A DNA stretch of 64,000 nt, taken from Stieleria marina (GTDB lineage Bacteria; Planctomycetota; Planctomycetia; Pirellulales; Pirellulaceae). Shown here piece by piece: positions 28,048-36,873 of the stretch. Positions within the stretch are counted from its first letter, which is position 1; every line of letters begins with the position of its first letter. The stretch is from positions 372,001 to 436,000 of the forward strand of contig CP036526.1 in NCBI GenBank assembly GCA_007741555.1. The letters are read 5' to 3'. The position numbers and the translations under genes were made by a program. A model generated the notes under the pieces. That model worked only from the letters and a program-made list of their open reading frames with translations. It ran no database searches and was not told where the DNA came from.

Positions 28048-28713
28048 CTATTGAATCCGACGAATCGCAAAGCTCTGGCTTTCCAGCGGTTCGCAGGTCA
28101 GATAGCGAAGTTCCCAGTTGCTCTGAACGCAGAATTCGTGGACAGCTTCGATCACGCCATAGCGGAAACTGCCGACCCAGTTTCCCATCGAGTAATCGTG
28201 TCCCGATAGGATTCCGTTGGGCTTTACCTTACTGGCGTAAGCATTGAGTTCATCGCGAGTCGTTTCGTAGGAATGATCCGTGTCGATATACACCAAGTCA
28301 AAATAGTCGTCGGCAAACGCTGGCGCGGCATCGGTTGAAAGATCACGATGAATCTCGACTTTGCCCGATTCAATCTCCGTAGCGAACTTCGCTTGGATCT
28401 CGCGGTACAAGCCATCGTTGTATCGTTCGGTGTGCCAGATATCGACAAGATGTAACTTCTCGGGCGCCAACTCTTGGATGATCGTTTCGCTGAACTCTCC
28501 GCGGTTGACCCCTAGCTCGGCGACAACGGCTTGCGAACCGAGACGTTGCAGCATCTCGAATCGATTGAGTACCAGTTCGCAATTCTCAATGTGCTTCTTC
28601 TGGATGGGAACTTTCGCCAGGCGATCCACTGCTTGTTGTCGACGAATCGTTTCGTTCTCAAGGATGAAGCGTTTGAGAGGACGCGGTACGAAGTTCTTTA
28701 AGAGACGGCGCAT
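28048..28713 (-). CDS. Class I SAM methyltransferase (Methyltransf_24-like)
   Basis: A 221-residue protein with a basic N-terminus (MRRLLKNFVPRPLKRFIL). SAM motif I is VVAELGVNRGEFSETI, then LHLVDIWHTERYNDGLY and DLVYIDTDHSYETTRDEL, the YIDxxHxYE motif of the Methyltransf_24 family found with TylF-like enzymes and surface-glycan loci. GHDYSMG lies near the C-terminus. The start is an ATG. It is convergent with the LEPR protein gene, 42 bases apart. Confidence 0.85.
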   Translation of the reverse strand: MRRLLKNFVPRPLKRFILENETIRRQQAVDRLAKVPIQKKHIENCELVLNRFEMLQRLGSQAVVAELGVNRGEFSETIIQELAPEKLHLVDIWHTERYNDGLYREIQAKFATEIESGKVEIHRDLSTDAAPAFADDYFDLVYIDTDHSYETTRDELNAYASKVKPNGILSGHDYSMGNWVGSFRYGVIEAVHEFCVQSNWELRYLTCEPLESQSFAIRRIQ

Positions 28714-29124
28714 TGGACGATGACTGCAATAGAAAGGGTGGCTCTGGGCGTACTATCTGCAACGTTGGACGGCAAACTAGGCCAGACACGCTGCAATCAC
28801 CTCTTGTGGTGAAAACTGCGGGCGCATCGGCGACTGGGGTGGTGAATCTGGTTCGACAACGAGAGAAATCTGTCGGCGCTGAGCCGAAACAATCGCGGTG
28901 CGTACCATCATGCGGCCGAGCATGTCAATATCGGCTCGCGATGGCGTGACAAAGGTGCAGCCACCAAGGTGCAGCTATCAGGGTGCAGCTATCAGGGTGC
29001 AATGACAAAGGTCAGGCATGAACCATCGCAGCTGATCTATCAATGTGCGCTGGATTTCGGAATACTCGGGCACCTCGCCAACGATGAAGGCCCCGGTTTT
29101 GCCAACAGGATTGAAGACGTCACC
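28714..29124. other. Intergenic region carrying a 14-bp tandem repeat
   Basis: 411 bases between the divergent methyltransferase and kinase genes. Four 14-base units (28952-29007) of the form A(A/G)GGTGCAGCTATC occupy the middle. The rest shows no convincing gene or promoter boxes. An upstream extension of the kinase reading frame crosses it but lacks coding character. Confidence 0.6.
28952..29007. repeat. Four tandem copies of a 14-bp unit
   Basis: Successive units AAGGTGCAGCCACC, AAGGTGCAGCTATC, AGGGTGCAGCTATC and AGGGTGCAATGACA, then a partial AAGGTCAG. No spacers, so not CRISPR. A 14-bp period is not a whole number of codons. Confidence 0.85.
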
Positions 29125-29832
29125 ATGATAAAAAGGAGTTCGCGCGACTTGCTGCGACCTGCTTGGTCGGTCGACCCCCAGGTCGTTCGATTCGATTCGC
29201 GCGTGGATGATTCGCTGCTGAGCGATTTGGTGAACGAGATTGAATCGACGATGAAGGCCGGTGAAACCTACAAACGCTGCCGTGCTCGCTGGGTTTCGCG
29301 GATTGATCTGCCGTCAGGGCCGGTCGTTGTCAAGCTGTTTACCGAGCGAAGTGCTCGGCATGCTCTTAAGCAGCGATTCCAGCGTTCGCGTGCTCGCCGC
29401 GCGGCTGAGAAAGCGTTTCGATATACCGAGTACGGGTTCAATACCCCGCAGCCACTGGCGATTTTGCAGGAACAGCGGGGCCCATTTCGCGGCAACTCGT
29501 GCATCATTTACGAGTACATCGATGGAGCAAATATTGCCGCTGGTTCCTGGCGGATGCTGAGCGGAGTCGCTGAATTGCAGGGCAAAAGCGGTTTGGAGTA
29601 CATCTACGGTCAAATCCGCGAAACTCGCGATCGGCTGATCCAAGCTGGGTTGGCTCACTGCGACTGCCACGCTGGCAACTTCATGTTTGACCGCCAAGGA
29701 CGGCTCTACCTGTTGGACTTGGATTCGATCAAACCCGCACGGGTCCGAAGGCGTAACGGGCCCAGAATGCACTACTTGTTCGATCTTTTGGAGCGTGGAA
29801 TCACCACCCGGGCAAACGCCGACGCTGCCTAA
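29125..29832 (+). CDS. WaaP/Kdo-kinase-like small-molecule kinase
   Basis: A 235-residue protein of the eukaryotic-kinase-like fold used by lipopolysaccharide core kinases (WaaP, KdkA, InaA). LPSGPVVVKLFTE carries the ATP-binding Lys, IYEYIDGANI is the hinge, HCDCHAGNFMFD is the catalytic HxDxxxxN loop and LYLLDLDSIKPA replaces DFG. It probably phosphorylates lipid A core or another surface glycan. The ATG at 29125 (MIKRSSRDLLRP) is chosen; the frame extends upstream through the tandem-repeat region without family similarity. It ends the surface island. Confidence 0.8.
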   Translation: MIKRSSRDLLRPAWSVDPQVVRFDSRVDDSLLSDLVNEIESTMKAGETYKRCRARWVSRIDLPSGPVVVKLFTERSARHALKQRFQRSRARRAAEKAFRYTEYGFNTPQPLAILQEQRGPFRGNSCIIYEYIDGANIAAGSWRMLSGVAELQGKSGLEYIYGQIRETRDRLIQAGLAHCDCHAGNFMFDRQGRLYLLDLDSIKPARVRRRNGPRMHYLFDLLERGITTRANADAA

Positions 29833-30099
29833 ACCCTTAGTGGGAGCGGTCCAAACCGCCCTCGAAGCGTCTATCTTGGCAAGCGAATCGAACGCAAACG
29901 GCCGTGTGGATCGCGTTTTTCGTTCTGCAGAACGCTGAGGATTCAGAGGTGATTGGCCAATGGAGCTGAATCATGCGGGAATCACGCCCCCTACGACCCA
30001 TTGGCCTCGACGAAAATGGGCTTTGAGTGCTAGATTACGTGGCTTGCATTCGCCCCGGATGCCGCCCGATTTGCCACTTTTTGTCGAAGTTCGTTCACC

Positions 30100-31137
30100 G
30101 TGATTCTGATCCTGAAAAATCGTGCGACGGACGACCAAATCGATCACGTGCTCCAACGTGTCGAAGCCCTGGGGCTCCAGCATCATCTCAGCCGCGGCAC
30201 ATATCGCACGATCGTCGGCATCATCGGCGACGAAGAACTGCTGCGTGAAGAACCGCTTAAAGCAATTCCGGGCGTCGCCAAAGTGGTGCCGGTCCTGCCT
30301 CCGTACAAACTTGCCTCTCGCGATGCACACCCCGATCCCAGCGTCGTCGACGTCTCGGGAGTCAAAATCGGCGGCGGAAATCTGGGCATGATCGCCGGGC
30401 CATGCAGCGTCGAAGACCCCGATCGCATGCATCGCATCGCTGAGCACGTCCGAGCTTCAGGGGCCAATCTCTTTCGCGGTGGGGCGTTCAAACCTCGCAC
30501 CAGCCCGTATGCCTTTCAAGGCATGGGGATCGACGGTTTGAAATTGCTTCGCGAAGTCGGCGATCAGCATGGTATGCCCGTCGTCACCGAAGTCACCGAC
30601 CCACGGTTGGTCGAAGTGGTTTCGGAGTACGCTGACATGTTGCAAGTCGGCGCACGCAATATGCAGAACTTTGCACTGCTGACCGAAGTCGGAAAATCAA
30701 AGCGTCCGGTTCTACTCAAACGTGGCATGGCGGCGACGATCAACGATTTGTTGATGTGTGCCGAGTACATTCTTTCGCAAGGCAACATGAACGTCGTGCT
30801 TTGCGAACGAGGTATCAAGAGTTTTGACCCTGCGACGCGGAATTTGTTTGACGTCGCCGCTGTGCCAGTAGTGCACGGCTTGAGCCATTTACCGATCATT
30901 GTCGACCCATCGCACGCCACGGGCCGGCCCGATTTGATTCCTTCATGTGCCATGGCAGGCTTGGCTGCCGGTGCGGATGGTGTTCACATCGAAGTGCACG
31001 ATTGTCCCGAGGAGGCGAAGAGCGACGGACCGCAGGCGCTGCTACCCGATCAATACCGTGAGTTATTCAGCCAAATGAAATCCTTGGCTGAACTTTTAAA
31101 CAAAACCATTTCACCCGTCTCGGAGACATCCGCTTGA
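30100..31137 (+). CDS. aroF: 3-deoxy-7-phosphoheptulonate synthase (type I-beta, with regulatory FL domain)
   Basis: A 345-residue enzyme making DAHP from phosphoenolpyruvate and erythrose 4-phosphate, the entry step of the shikimate pathway. Residues 1-75 form the ferredoxin-like regulatory domain seen in Thermotoga-type enzymes ([18 protein letters not shown]), suggesting feedback control by an aromatic amino acid. The catalytic barrel has [49 protein letters not shown] and [11 protein letters not shown]. The start is the GTG at 30100. Its stop TGA is shared with the TTG start of tpiA (TTGA, four-base overlap). Confidence 0.97.
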   Translation: MILILKNRATDDQIDHVLQRVEALGLQHHLSRGTYRTIVGIIGDEELLREEPLKAIPGVAKVVPVLPPYKLASRDAHPDPSVVDVSGVKIGGGNLGMIAGPCSVEDPDRMHRIAEHVRASGANLFRGGAFKPRTSPYAFQGMGIDGLKLLREVGDQHGMPVVTEVTDPRLVEVVSEYADMLQVGARNMQNFALLTEVGKSKRPVLLKRGMAATINDLLMCAEYILSQGNMNVVLCERGIKSFDPATRNLFDVAAVPVVHGLSHLPIIVDPSHATGRPDLIPSCAMAGLAAGADGVHIEVHDCPEEAKSDGPQALLPDQYRELFSQMKSLAELLNKTISPVSETSA

Positions 31138-31889
31138 GCCGTCGAACAATCATTGCTGGTAACTGGAAAATGAACCTCCGCGGACAATCGTCTTCGGAAC
31201 TGGCCAAAGGCATCGTCGCTGCTGTCGGCGAGAATCCTTCGGTTGATGTCGTCCTTTGCCCGCCAAACGTTTACCTGGGTGCTGTCGCCGAAGCCACTGC
31301 GGGAACCCCCGTCAGCATTGGCGCCCAAAACGTCTACGCCGCTGACGACGGAGCCTTCACTGGCGAAGTCAACCCATCGATGTTGACCGACGTGGGTTGT
31401 CGCTATGTCATTTTGGGACACAGCGAACGCCGCGCAATCATGGGCGAAACCGACGCTCAGATTAGCGAAAAACTCCACGCCGCCCTTGCTGGCAACTTGG
31501 TGCCCATCGTCTGCGTTGGTGAAACACTGGAAGACCGTGAAGCTGGCAACACCGAAAAAGTCGTCGAAACACAACTGCGCGGTTCGCTTGCTGGTTTGGA
31601 TGAAGTCCGTGCTGCGGGAATCGTCGTCGCTTACGAACCCGTTTGGGCGATCGGCACCGGCAAGACCGCGTCGCCCGAGCAAGCCGAAGAAGTTCACGCG
31701 TTTATTCGCAAATTGCTAGGCGAACTGTTCACAGATGACGTGGCTGGACAAATCCGAATCCAGTACGGTGGCAGCGTAAAACCCGGTAATGCCAAGGAAT
31801 TGCTTGGGCAGCCGAATATCGACGGAGCATTGGTCGGTGGCGCTAGTCTGAAGACCGATGACTTTGCTGGCATCATCGCCGCTGGCTGA
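31134..31889 (+). CDS. tpiA: Triosephosphate isomerase
   Basis: A 251-residue (beta/alpha)8 enzyme interconverting dihydroxyacetone phosphate and glyceraldehyde 3-phosphate. Catalytic residues are in place: Lys in AGNWKMN (about 8-14), His in LGHSERR (about 94-99) and Glu in [12 protein letters not shown] (about 165-175). Length is normal. The start is a TTG that overlaps the aroF stop, so translation is coupled. It is followed 61 bases later by secG. Confidence 0.98.
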   Translation: MSRRTIIAGNWKMNLRGQSSSELAKGIVAAVGENPSVDVVLCPPNVYLGAVAEATAGTPVSIGAQNVYAADDGAFTGEVNPSMLTDVGCRYVILGHSERRAIMGETDAQISEKLHAALAGNLVPIVCVGETLEDREAGNTEKVVETQLRGSLAGLDEVRAAGIVVAYEPVWAIGTGKTASPEQAEEVHAFIRKLLGELFTDDVAGQIRIQYGGSVKPGNAKELLGQPNIDGALVGGASLKTDDFAGIIAAG

Positions 31890-31950
31890 GCCCCTTGGGC
31901 AAAGACAAAATCCAAACCACTCATATTTTGAAACTAGACGGACGAAAATC

Positions 31951-32529
31951 ATGACGTTTTATTTCGTTGCAACACTTACCGGCACCTTGCTGGGATTCCT
32001 GATGGGATTCCTGTCGTTGATGCTGATCTTGTTGGTGCTGGTCCAACGCGGCCGCGGCGGTGGATTGGCCGGAGCATTGGGTGGTCCCGGTGGTCAAAGT
32101 GCGTTCGGTAGCAAAGCCGGCGACACGTTCACCGTGATCACCATTGTGATGGCAGCGGTTTGGGGGTTTACCTGTGCGTTTACGATGTGGTTACTTGGGC
32201 AACACACGCCCACAATCACGGCTGACGAAACAAGGTCGTCCATCTCCGCAGGACCTGCGGATGATGAAGACAAAACGTCGGGGTTGATCATTCCGCCGTC
32301 CAAAATCGACGGTTCGGCTGACGATTCGACCGGCAATGGTTCGCTCAGCAGTGGCGAAACACCATCGATGGATTTGACGCCTGCCAAGAAAGATGAAGCG
32401 ACGGAAACCGAGTCGACTGAAAACGACGACGCGAAAGCAGACGACAAGGAAACTGCAATTGACGACAAGCCGGAAGCGGATGCAGACGGCGAGTCCGATG
32501 AAGCGGACGCAAAAGAAGGCGACGAATAG
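31951..32529 (+). CDS. secG: Preprotein translocase subunit SecG with long acidic tail
   Basis: A 192-residue protein. The first 80 residues are SecG: TM1 ([20 protein letters not shown]), the [17 protein letters not shown] loop, and TM2 ([18 protein letters not shown]). SecG is normally about 75-110 residues. Here a further 110 residues rich in Asp, Glu, Ser, Thr and Lys follow. The tail should lie on the side of the second helix's C-terminus. The start is the ATG at 31951 ([11 protein letters not shown]); the frame upstream overlaps tpiA. The tail's function is unknown. Confidence 0.93.
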   Translation: MTFYFVATLTGTLLGFLMGFLSLMLILLVLVQRGRGGGLAGALGGPGGQSAFGSKAGDTFTVITIVMAAVWGFTCAFTMWLLGQHTPTITADETRSSISAGPADDEDKTSGLIIPPSKIDGSADDSTGNGSLSSGETPSMDLTPAKKDEATETESTENDDAKADDKETAIDDKPEADADGESDEADAKEGDE

Positions 32530-32565
32530 CCTTTGCGGGCAAATCCGTCTTTTAGAAAGATACGA

Positions 32566-33492
32566 ATGAGCGCAACCACGACGAACTGCGTCCGCAGCAT
32601 GACCGGACAAGGTCACGCTTCAGCCCAAGGTGATTTGGGCACGATGACAGTGGAAGTGCGCACGGTGAACAATCGTGGTTTCAAGTGTTCTCCACGACTG
32701 AGCGATTCGCTGGCCTCTCTCGAGAGTCAGGTGGAATCGCTCGCCCGGTCGCTTATCCCACGCGGAAGCGTTCACTTGAGCGTCAACTGGCGTCGGCCTG
32801 CTCAGCTGTCGTTGCCCAATATCGATCAAGATGTTTTGCAAGCTTACGTCGAGCAACTCGAGCATGTTCGCAAAACGTCCCGAGTCGAAGCTAACATCGA
32901 TTTGTCGTCACTGATTACGCTTCCCGGTGTTATCTCGTCGGCCAAACAAAATCGCCGCGATGACGAACAGTTGTGGGCGTTTGTCGCGAGTACCGTGACG
33001 GCAGCGATCGATAACTTGAATGAAATGCGAGCGACCGAAGGCGGTCGCATGGCGGATTCGCTGCACGCGGATTGCAGCCAGATTCGGGTTCATTTGGATC
33101 GGATTGGCGAGATCGCTCCACGAGCGATCGATACCTATCAGCAGCGGCTTGAAGCCAAGGTGCAGCGCACGTTGGCGCAGCACGACTTGAGCGTCGATGC
33201 GGTGGACTTGCTCCGGGAAGTTCAGATCTATGCTGATCGATCGGACATCAGCGAGGAAATCACCCGCCTGGGCAGCCACTTGAAAATGTTCGTGGATGTC
33301 TTGGATGATTCGGTCGATGACGCTGGCCAAAGAGAGCCAACGGGACGTAAACTAGACTTCGTGATTCAAGAAATGTTTCGCGAAACGAACACCATCGGCA
33401 GCAAGGCGGCTGACTCAGAAATTTCGACCAATGTCGTCGAAATCAAGTGTGCGATCGAAAGGATGCGAGAATTGGTTCAAAACTTGGAATAG
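32566..33492 (+). CDS. yicC: YicC family endoribonuclease
   Basis: A 308-residue protein. It starts MSATTTNCVRSMTGQGHASA, the usual SMTGxG opening of the YicC family, with VEVRTVNNRGFKCSPRLSD following and the C-terminal REVQIYADRSDISEEITRL and LDFVIQEMFRETNTIGSKA signatures. YicC has been described as an endoribonuclease acting on small RNA. It lies between secG and gmk, a common order in bacteria (yicC-gmk-rpoZ). AGAAAG precedes the ATG. Confidence 0.95.
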   Translation: MSATTTNCVRSMTGQGHASAQGDLGTMTVEVRTVNNRGFKCSPRLSDSLASLESQVESLARSLIPRGSVHLSVNWRRPAQLSLPNIDQDVLQAYVEQLEHVRKTSRVEANIDLSSLITLPGVISSAKQNRRDDEQLWAFVASTVTAAIDNLNEMRATEGGRMADSLHADCSQIRVHLDRIGEIAPRAIDTYQQRLEAKVQRTLAQHDLSVDAVDLLREVQIYADRSDISEEITRLGSHLKMFVDVLDDSVDDAGQREPTGRKLDFVIQEMFRETNTIGSKAADSEISTNVVEIKCAIERMRELVQNLE

Positions 33493-33532
33493 TTTTGATT
33501 CATCGCAACGCTACCTCAACCCTTTCACGCTC

Positions 33533-34135
33533 ATGAACGACTGCGACAAAGCCCGACTCATTATCATTTCCGGCCCCAGTGGCGCGGGAAAGTCGACTGT
33601 CGTGGACCAATTGCTGACTCAGTGCAAATTGCAGCTGAAATTAAGTGTTTCAGCGACCACCCGCGCGCAGCGGCAGGGTGAAGTAGAGGGGAAACACTAC
33701 TTTTTTATCTCCGACGAGCGATTTGCTGAGCTTCGATCGCAAGATGCCTTCTTAGAATGCAAGGAGGTTTTCGGGCAGGGACATTGGTACGGGACGCTTC
33801 GCCAGCAGGTCGCTGCGGCCCTGGCTGACGGCCAATGGGTCATCCTGGAGATCGACGTTCAGGGTGCGTTGGCCATTTTAGAGAACGAAGAATTCAATCC
33901 GATTACGCTGTTCATTCACCCCGGCAGCGTGGATGAATTGGAACGACGACTTCGCAATCGTGGGACGGAATCCGAGGAGGCGATCACGCGGCGACTGGAA
34001 ACCGCCGGCCGTGAAATGCGTTATTTACACCGCTATCAATACGAAATCATTAACGGCAACGTCGACACAGCCGTCGCCGAAATTTGCCAATTGCTAAACG
34101 ACCAAAAGGAAAGCAAGCCATGCTCGAAGAGCTAA
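33533..34135 (+). CDS. gmk: Guanylate kinase
   Basis: A 200-residue enzyme phosphorylating GMP to GDP. The P-loop GPSGAGKST lies at 14-22, followed by [19 protein letters not shown] with the GMP-binding region and [10 protein letters not shown]. Length is normal. The ATG at 33533 is chosen over a frame extension upstream that would overlap yicC. Its last 16 bases overlap rpoZ. Confidence 0.97.
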   Translation: MNDCDKARLIIISGPSGAGKSTVVDQLLTQCKLQLKLSVSATTRAQRQGEVEGKHYFFISDERFAELRSQDAFLECKEVFGQGHWYGTLRQQVAAALADGQWVILEIDVQGALAILENEEFNPITLFIHPGSVDELERRLRNRGTESEEAITRRLETAGREMRYLHRYQYEIINGNVDTAVAEICQLLNDQKESKPCSKS

Positions 34136-34398
34136 AAGAAGAAGAAATCGTCAATAAGGTTGGCGGCCGTTTCAAGCTCAGCACACTGATCCAAAAGCGA
34201 TTGGTGCAACTGAACCAAGGCAGCCGTGCATTGGTCAATGCTGACACGCACGACAAAATGACAATCGTTTTGCAGGAAATCATGCAAGACAAAATCGTAT
34301 TGAATATGGAAAACGAAATCGAAACCGTCAAAGAGCTCGACTTGGACGCGACGATTGCTGCTGCCGAAGCTCCCGATTTGGAAGCGTCGGATTTGTAG
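34120..34398 (+). CDS. rpoZ: DNA-directed RNA polymerase subunit omega
   Basis: A 92-residue protein with [20 protein letters not shown] and [19 protein letters not shown], the planctomycete version of the omega subunit that helps assemble the beta' subunit. AAAAGGAAAG lies six bases before the ATG at 34120. It overlaps gmk by 16 bases and so is translationally coupled to it. Confidence 0.92.
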   Translation: MLEELKEEEIVNKVGGRFKLSTLIQKRLVQLNQGSRALVNADTHDKMTIVLQEIMQDKIVLNMENEIETVKELDLDATIAAAEAPDLEASDL

Positions 34399-34463
34399 AC
34401 TGCCATTGGTCCCAAACGCATTTTCTTGGGCCGCCTGCGGCCCAAGAGATTCAAAAGAAGCCT

Positions 34464-35009
34464 ATGAACAATAATGGGCGAGCCATTTTGCTCGCTGTCG
34501 GTGGCGGGATTGCTGCCTACAAATCAGCGATTCTTTGTAGCCGACTTGTTCAAGCTGGCAACGATGTGTGTACGGCAATGACGCACAGTGCGACCGAGTT
34601 TCTCGGGCCCGCAACGCTCGCGGCCCTCTCTGGCAAGCCAGTCGCGACCAAAAGCTTTCATACCGATCACCCCTTGGGCGCCCACATCGAATTGGCACGC
34701 GATCTGGATTTGATGATCGTTGCTCCGGGAACCGCAAATCTGTTGGCAAAGTTTGCGAGCGGAGTTGCCGATGATTTGGTCAGTACGCTTTATTTACAAG
34801 TGACTTGCCCGGTTTTGATCGCTCCAGCGATGAGCCATGCGATGTGGGAAAAACCCTCGGTGGCAAGAAATGTTGCTCAGCTTACCGAAGACGGCTGTCA
34901 CTTTGTGGGGCCCGAGACTGGTTGGCTTAGTTGCCGTGTCAAAGGTGCCGGTCGAATGAGTGAACCCCAGCAGATATTGGCGGCAGCAGACGATTTGTTG
35001 AAAACGTGA
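34464..35009 (+). CDS. coaC: Phosphopantothenoylcysteine decarboxylase-like flavoprotein
   Basis: A 181-residue HFCD-family flavoprotein. AILLAVGGGIAAYKSAILC is the FMN-binding opening, IVAPGTANLLAKFASGVADD replaces the PASANT segment, and LIAPAMSHAMWEKPSV matches the PxMNxxMW motif with Ser in place of Asn. It ends before any CoaB synthetase domain. In coenzyme A synthesis the family decarboxylates 4'-phosphopantothenoylcysteine. Either this lineage uses a Ser variant or the protein acts on another cysteine-containing substrate. Gene order next to gmk-rpoZ supports the CoA role. Confidence 0.8.
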   Translation: MNNNGRAILLAVGGGIAAYKSAILCSRLVQAGNDVCTAMTHSATEFLGPATLAALSGKPVATKSFHTDHPLGAHIELARDLDLMIVAPGTANLLAKFASGVADDLVSTLYLQVTCPVLIAPAMSHAMWEKPSVARNVAQLTEDGCHFVGPETGWLSCRVKGAGRMSEPQQILAAADDLLKT

Positions 35010-35085
35010 GGTCCAGCCCAGCGTCCTAATCCGAGCTTGCTCGATTTTCGGGCGGGTCAAAGTCACCCTTCTTTTCAAACGCTTT

Positions 35086-36741
35086 ATGTCTCTTTTTGTT
35101 TTCGGACACCGAAATCCTGACACAGACGCGATTTGTAGCGCGATCGCTTATGCAGATTTTCTGCGTCGCACCACGCGCCCCGATGCGGTAGCGGCCTGCT
35201 GTGGACCACCCAACGAGCGCACCGAATTTGCGCTGCACACCGCGGGGATTTTGCCGCCGCGGATCATCATGGACGTACGTCCTGCAGTGGAAGACGTTTG
35301 CAATCACGAGATCTCGCTGGCACACGAATCGGATTGCTTCTACGAAGTCTACGAGCAGATGAATCTGCACAAGCTACGAGCAATTCCCATCGTCAACGAT
35401 GCTGAAAAGCTCGTCGGGATTGTCACCTTACTGGATCTGCTGGAACTGGTTCTTCAAGGCGGCGTCGACCCCATCCAATCCCGGCAAGTGCACGGGAACC
35501 TTAAGAAGATCGTGTCCGTGCTCGGCGGTACTTTTCAGCACAAAGTCGACATTGAACGTGACGAGCAGCTGATTGTTTCGGTGGGCGCTATGAGTGCCGG
35601 TGGATTCGTCGACCACATGCAAGCGTTCCCCGCTGAAAAACTGCTGGTCGTCAGCGGCGACCGTCCGACGATTCAGTTGCCTGCGATCGAACGCGGCGTT
35701 CGCGCGTTAGTCGTGACAGGCGGATTTCAGCTTTCCAATGGGTTGATGCAGTTGGCCGAAGCTCGGGGCGTGGCGGTCATCAACAGCCCGTACGACACCG
35801 CGACGACCACGATGCGTATCAAAGCGGCGCGGCTGATCCAATCAGTGATCGATACTGATTTTGTTACTCTGCCGGCAAAGCTAGCCATCGAAGACGCTCG
35901 CCAGCAAGTCGTGCGAACGGACCAGGTGGTTTTTCCTGTTCTGGACGATGGCCGACTGGTCGGAGTGCTCAGCAAGAGCGACCTGGTCAATCCTCCGCAA
36001 ACTCAAGTCGTTCTGGTCGATCACAACGAAATTTCGCAGGCTGTTCGCGGAGTCGAAGATTCCAACATTGTTGAGGTGCTCGACCACCATCGACTGGGTG
36101 GCTCGTTGAAATCGACGCAACCGATTCGATTCTTTATGGATCCGGTGGGATCAACCTGCACCCTGGTCGCCAGGATGTTTCGTCAAGCAGGTATCGACCC
36201 AACCCCGGGCATCGCTCTGTGCATGGCATCGGGAATGATTAGCGATACGCTCAATTTGCGATCGCCGACCACGACGGATGTTGACCGCAATCTTCTGCCT
36301 TGGCTCAATGAGTTCTGCAAAGTCGACTTAGAAGAATACACCAGCGAGTTTTTTGCCGTCGGCTCGGCCCTGCGAAGCTGTTCTCCGGAGCAGGTCGTTC
36401 GCGAAGACTGCAAAGAGTTTGAGGAACACGGCCGGCGTTTTTCGATTTCGCAAATCGAAGAGATCGGGTTTGACCTTTTCTGGGAACGCAAAGACGAGCT
36501 GTTCCAGGCTTTGGAAGGCTTGGCCAATCAAAACCGGCTAGAATTTTCCGCCTTGTTGGTCACGGATATCGCCAGCACAGGCAGTGTTTTGATGATGAGC
36601 AGCGAACCGGCCGGTTGGGAAGACATTAACTATCCGGAGTTGGAAGACAGGCTGTACAAGCTGGAAGAAGTAGTCAGTCGCAAGAAGCAATTGCTGCCAT
36701 TGATCATCAGTCTTTTGGAAACTGGGCCAGTTGTCGCCTAA
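35086..36741 (+). CDS. ppaC: CBS/DRTGG-containing manganese-dependent inorganic pyrophosphatase
   Basis: A 551-residue family II pyrophosphatase. The DHH domain opens with FVFGHRNPDTDAICSAI and continues, after an inserted regulatory region, with VVLVDHNEISQA and VLDHHRLGGSL. The insertion holds two CBS motifs (about 70-125 and 245-310) around a DRTGG-like domain. The DHHA2 substrate-binding domain is C-terminal (about 420-545). CBS-type enzymes are regulated by adenine nucleotides. It hydrolyses pyrophosphate to phosphate in the cytoplasm. Length fits the CBS-DRTGG subtype. Confidence 0.93.
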   Translation: MSLFVFGHRNPDTDAICSAIAYADFLRRTTRPDAVAACCGPPNERTEFALHTAGILPPRIIMDVRPAVEDVCNHEISLAHESDCFYEVYEQMNLHKLRAIPIVNDAEKLVGIVTLLDLLELVLQGGVDPIQSRQVHGNLKKIVSVLGGTFQHKVDIERDEQLIVSVGAMSAGGFVDHMQAFPAEKLLVVSGDRPTIQLPAIERGVRALVVTGGFQLSNGLMQLAEARGVAVINSPYDTATTTMRIKAARLIQSVIDTDFVTLPAKLAIEDARQQVVRTDQVVFPVLDDGRLVGVLSKSDLVNPPQTQVVLVDHNEISQAVRGVEDSNIVEVLDHHRLGGSLKSTQPIRFFMDPVGSTCTLVARMFRQAGIDPTPGIALCMASGMISDTLNLRSPTTTDVDRNLLPWLNEFCKVDLEEYTSEFFAVGSALRSCSPEQVVREDCKEFEEHGRRFSISQIEEIGFDLFWERKDELFQALEGLANQNRLEFSALLVTDIASTGSVLMMSSEPAGWEDINYPELEDRLYKLEEVVSRKKQLLPLIISLLETGPVVA

Positions 36742-36873
36742 GTTGCTCGTTTGAGCAAATTTTAAGTCGCTTCAAATTTTCGTTTTTCAAGTGATTCGAG
36801 TAAACTGCGACGTCGTTTTCACGACGCCGTGGGAAATTTTGTTTGCTATTTGTCATTAACTAAAACTGAAGGT

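Noticed and set aside
28952-29007. CRISPR array
   Set aside because: Units are 14 bp, directly joined with no spacers, and no cas genes are present.
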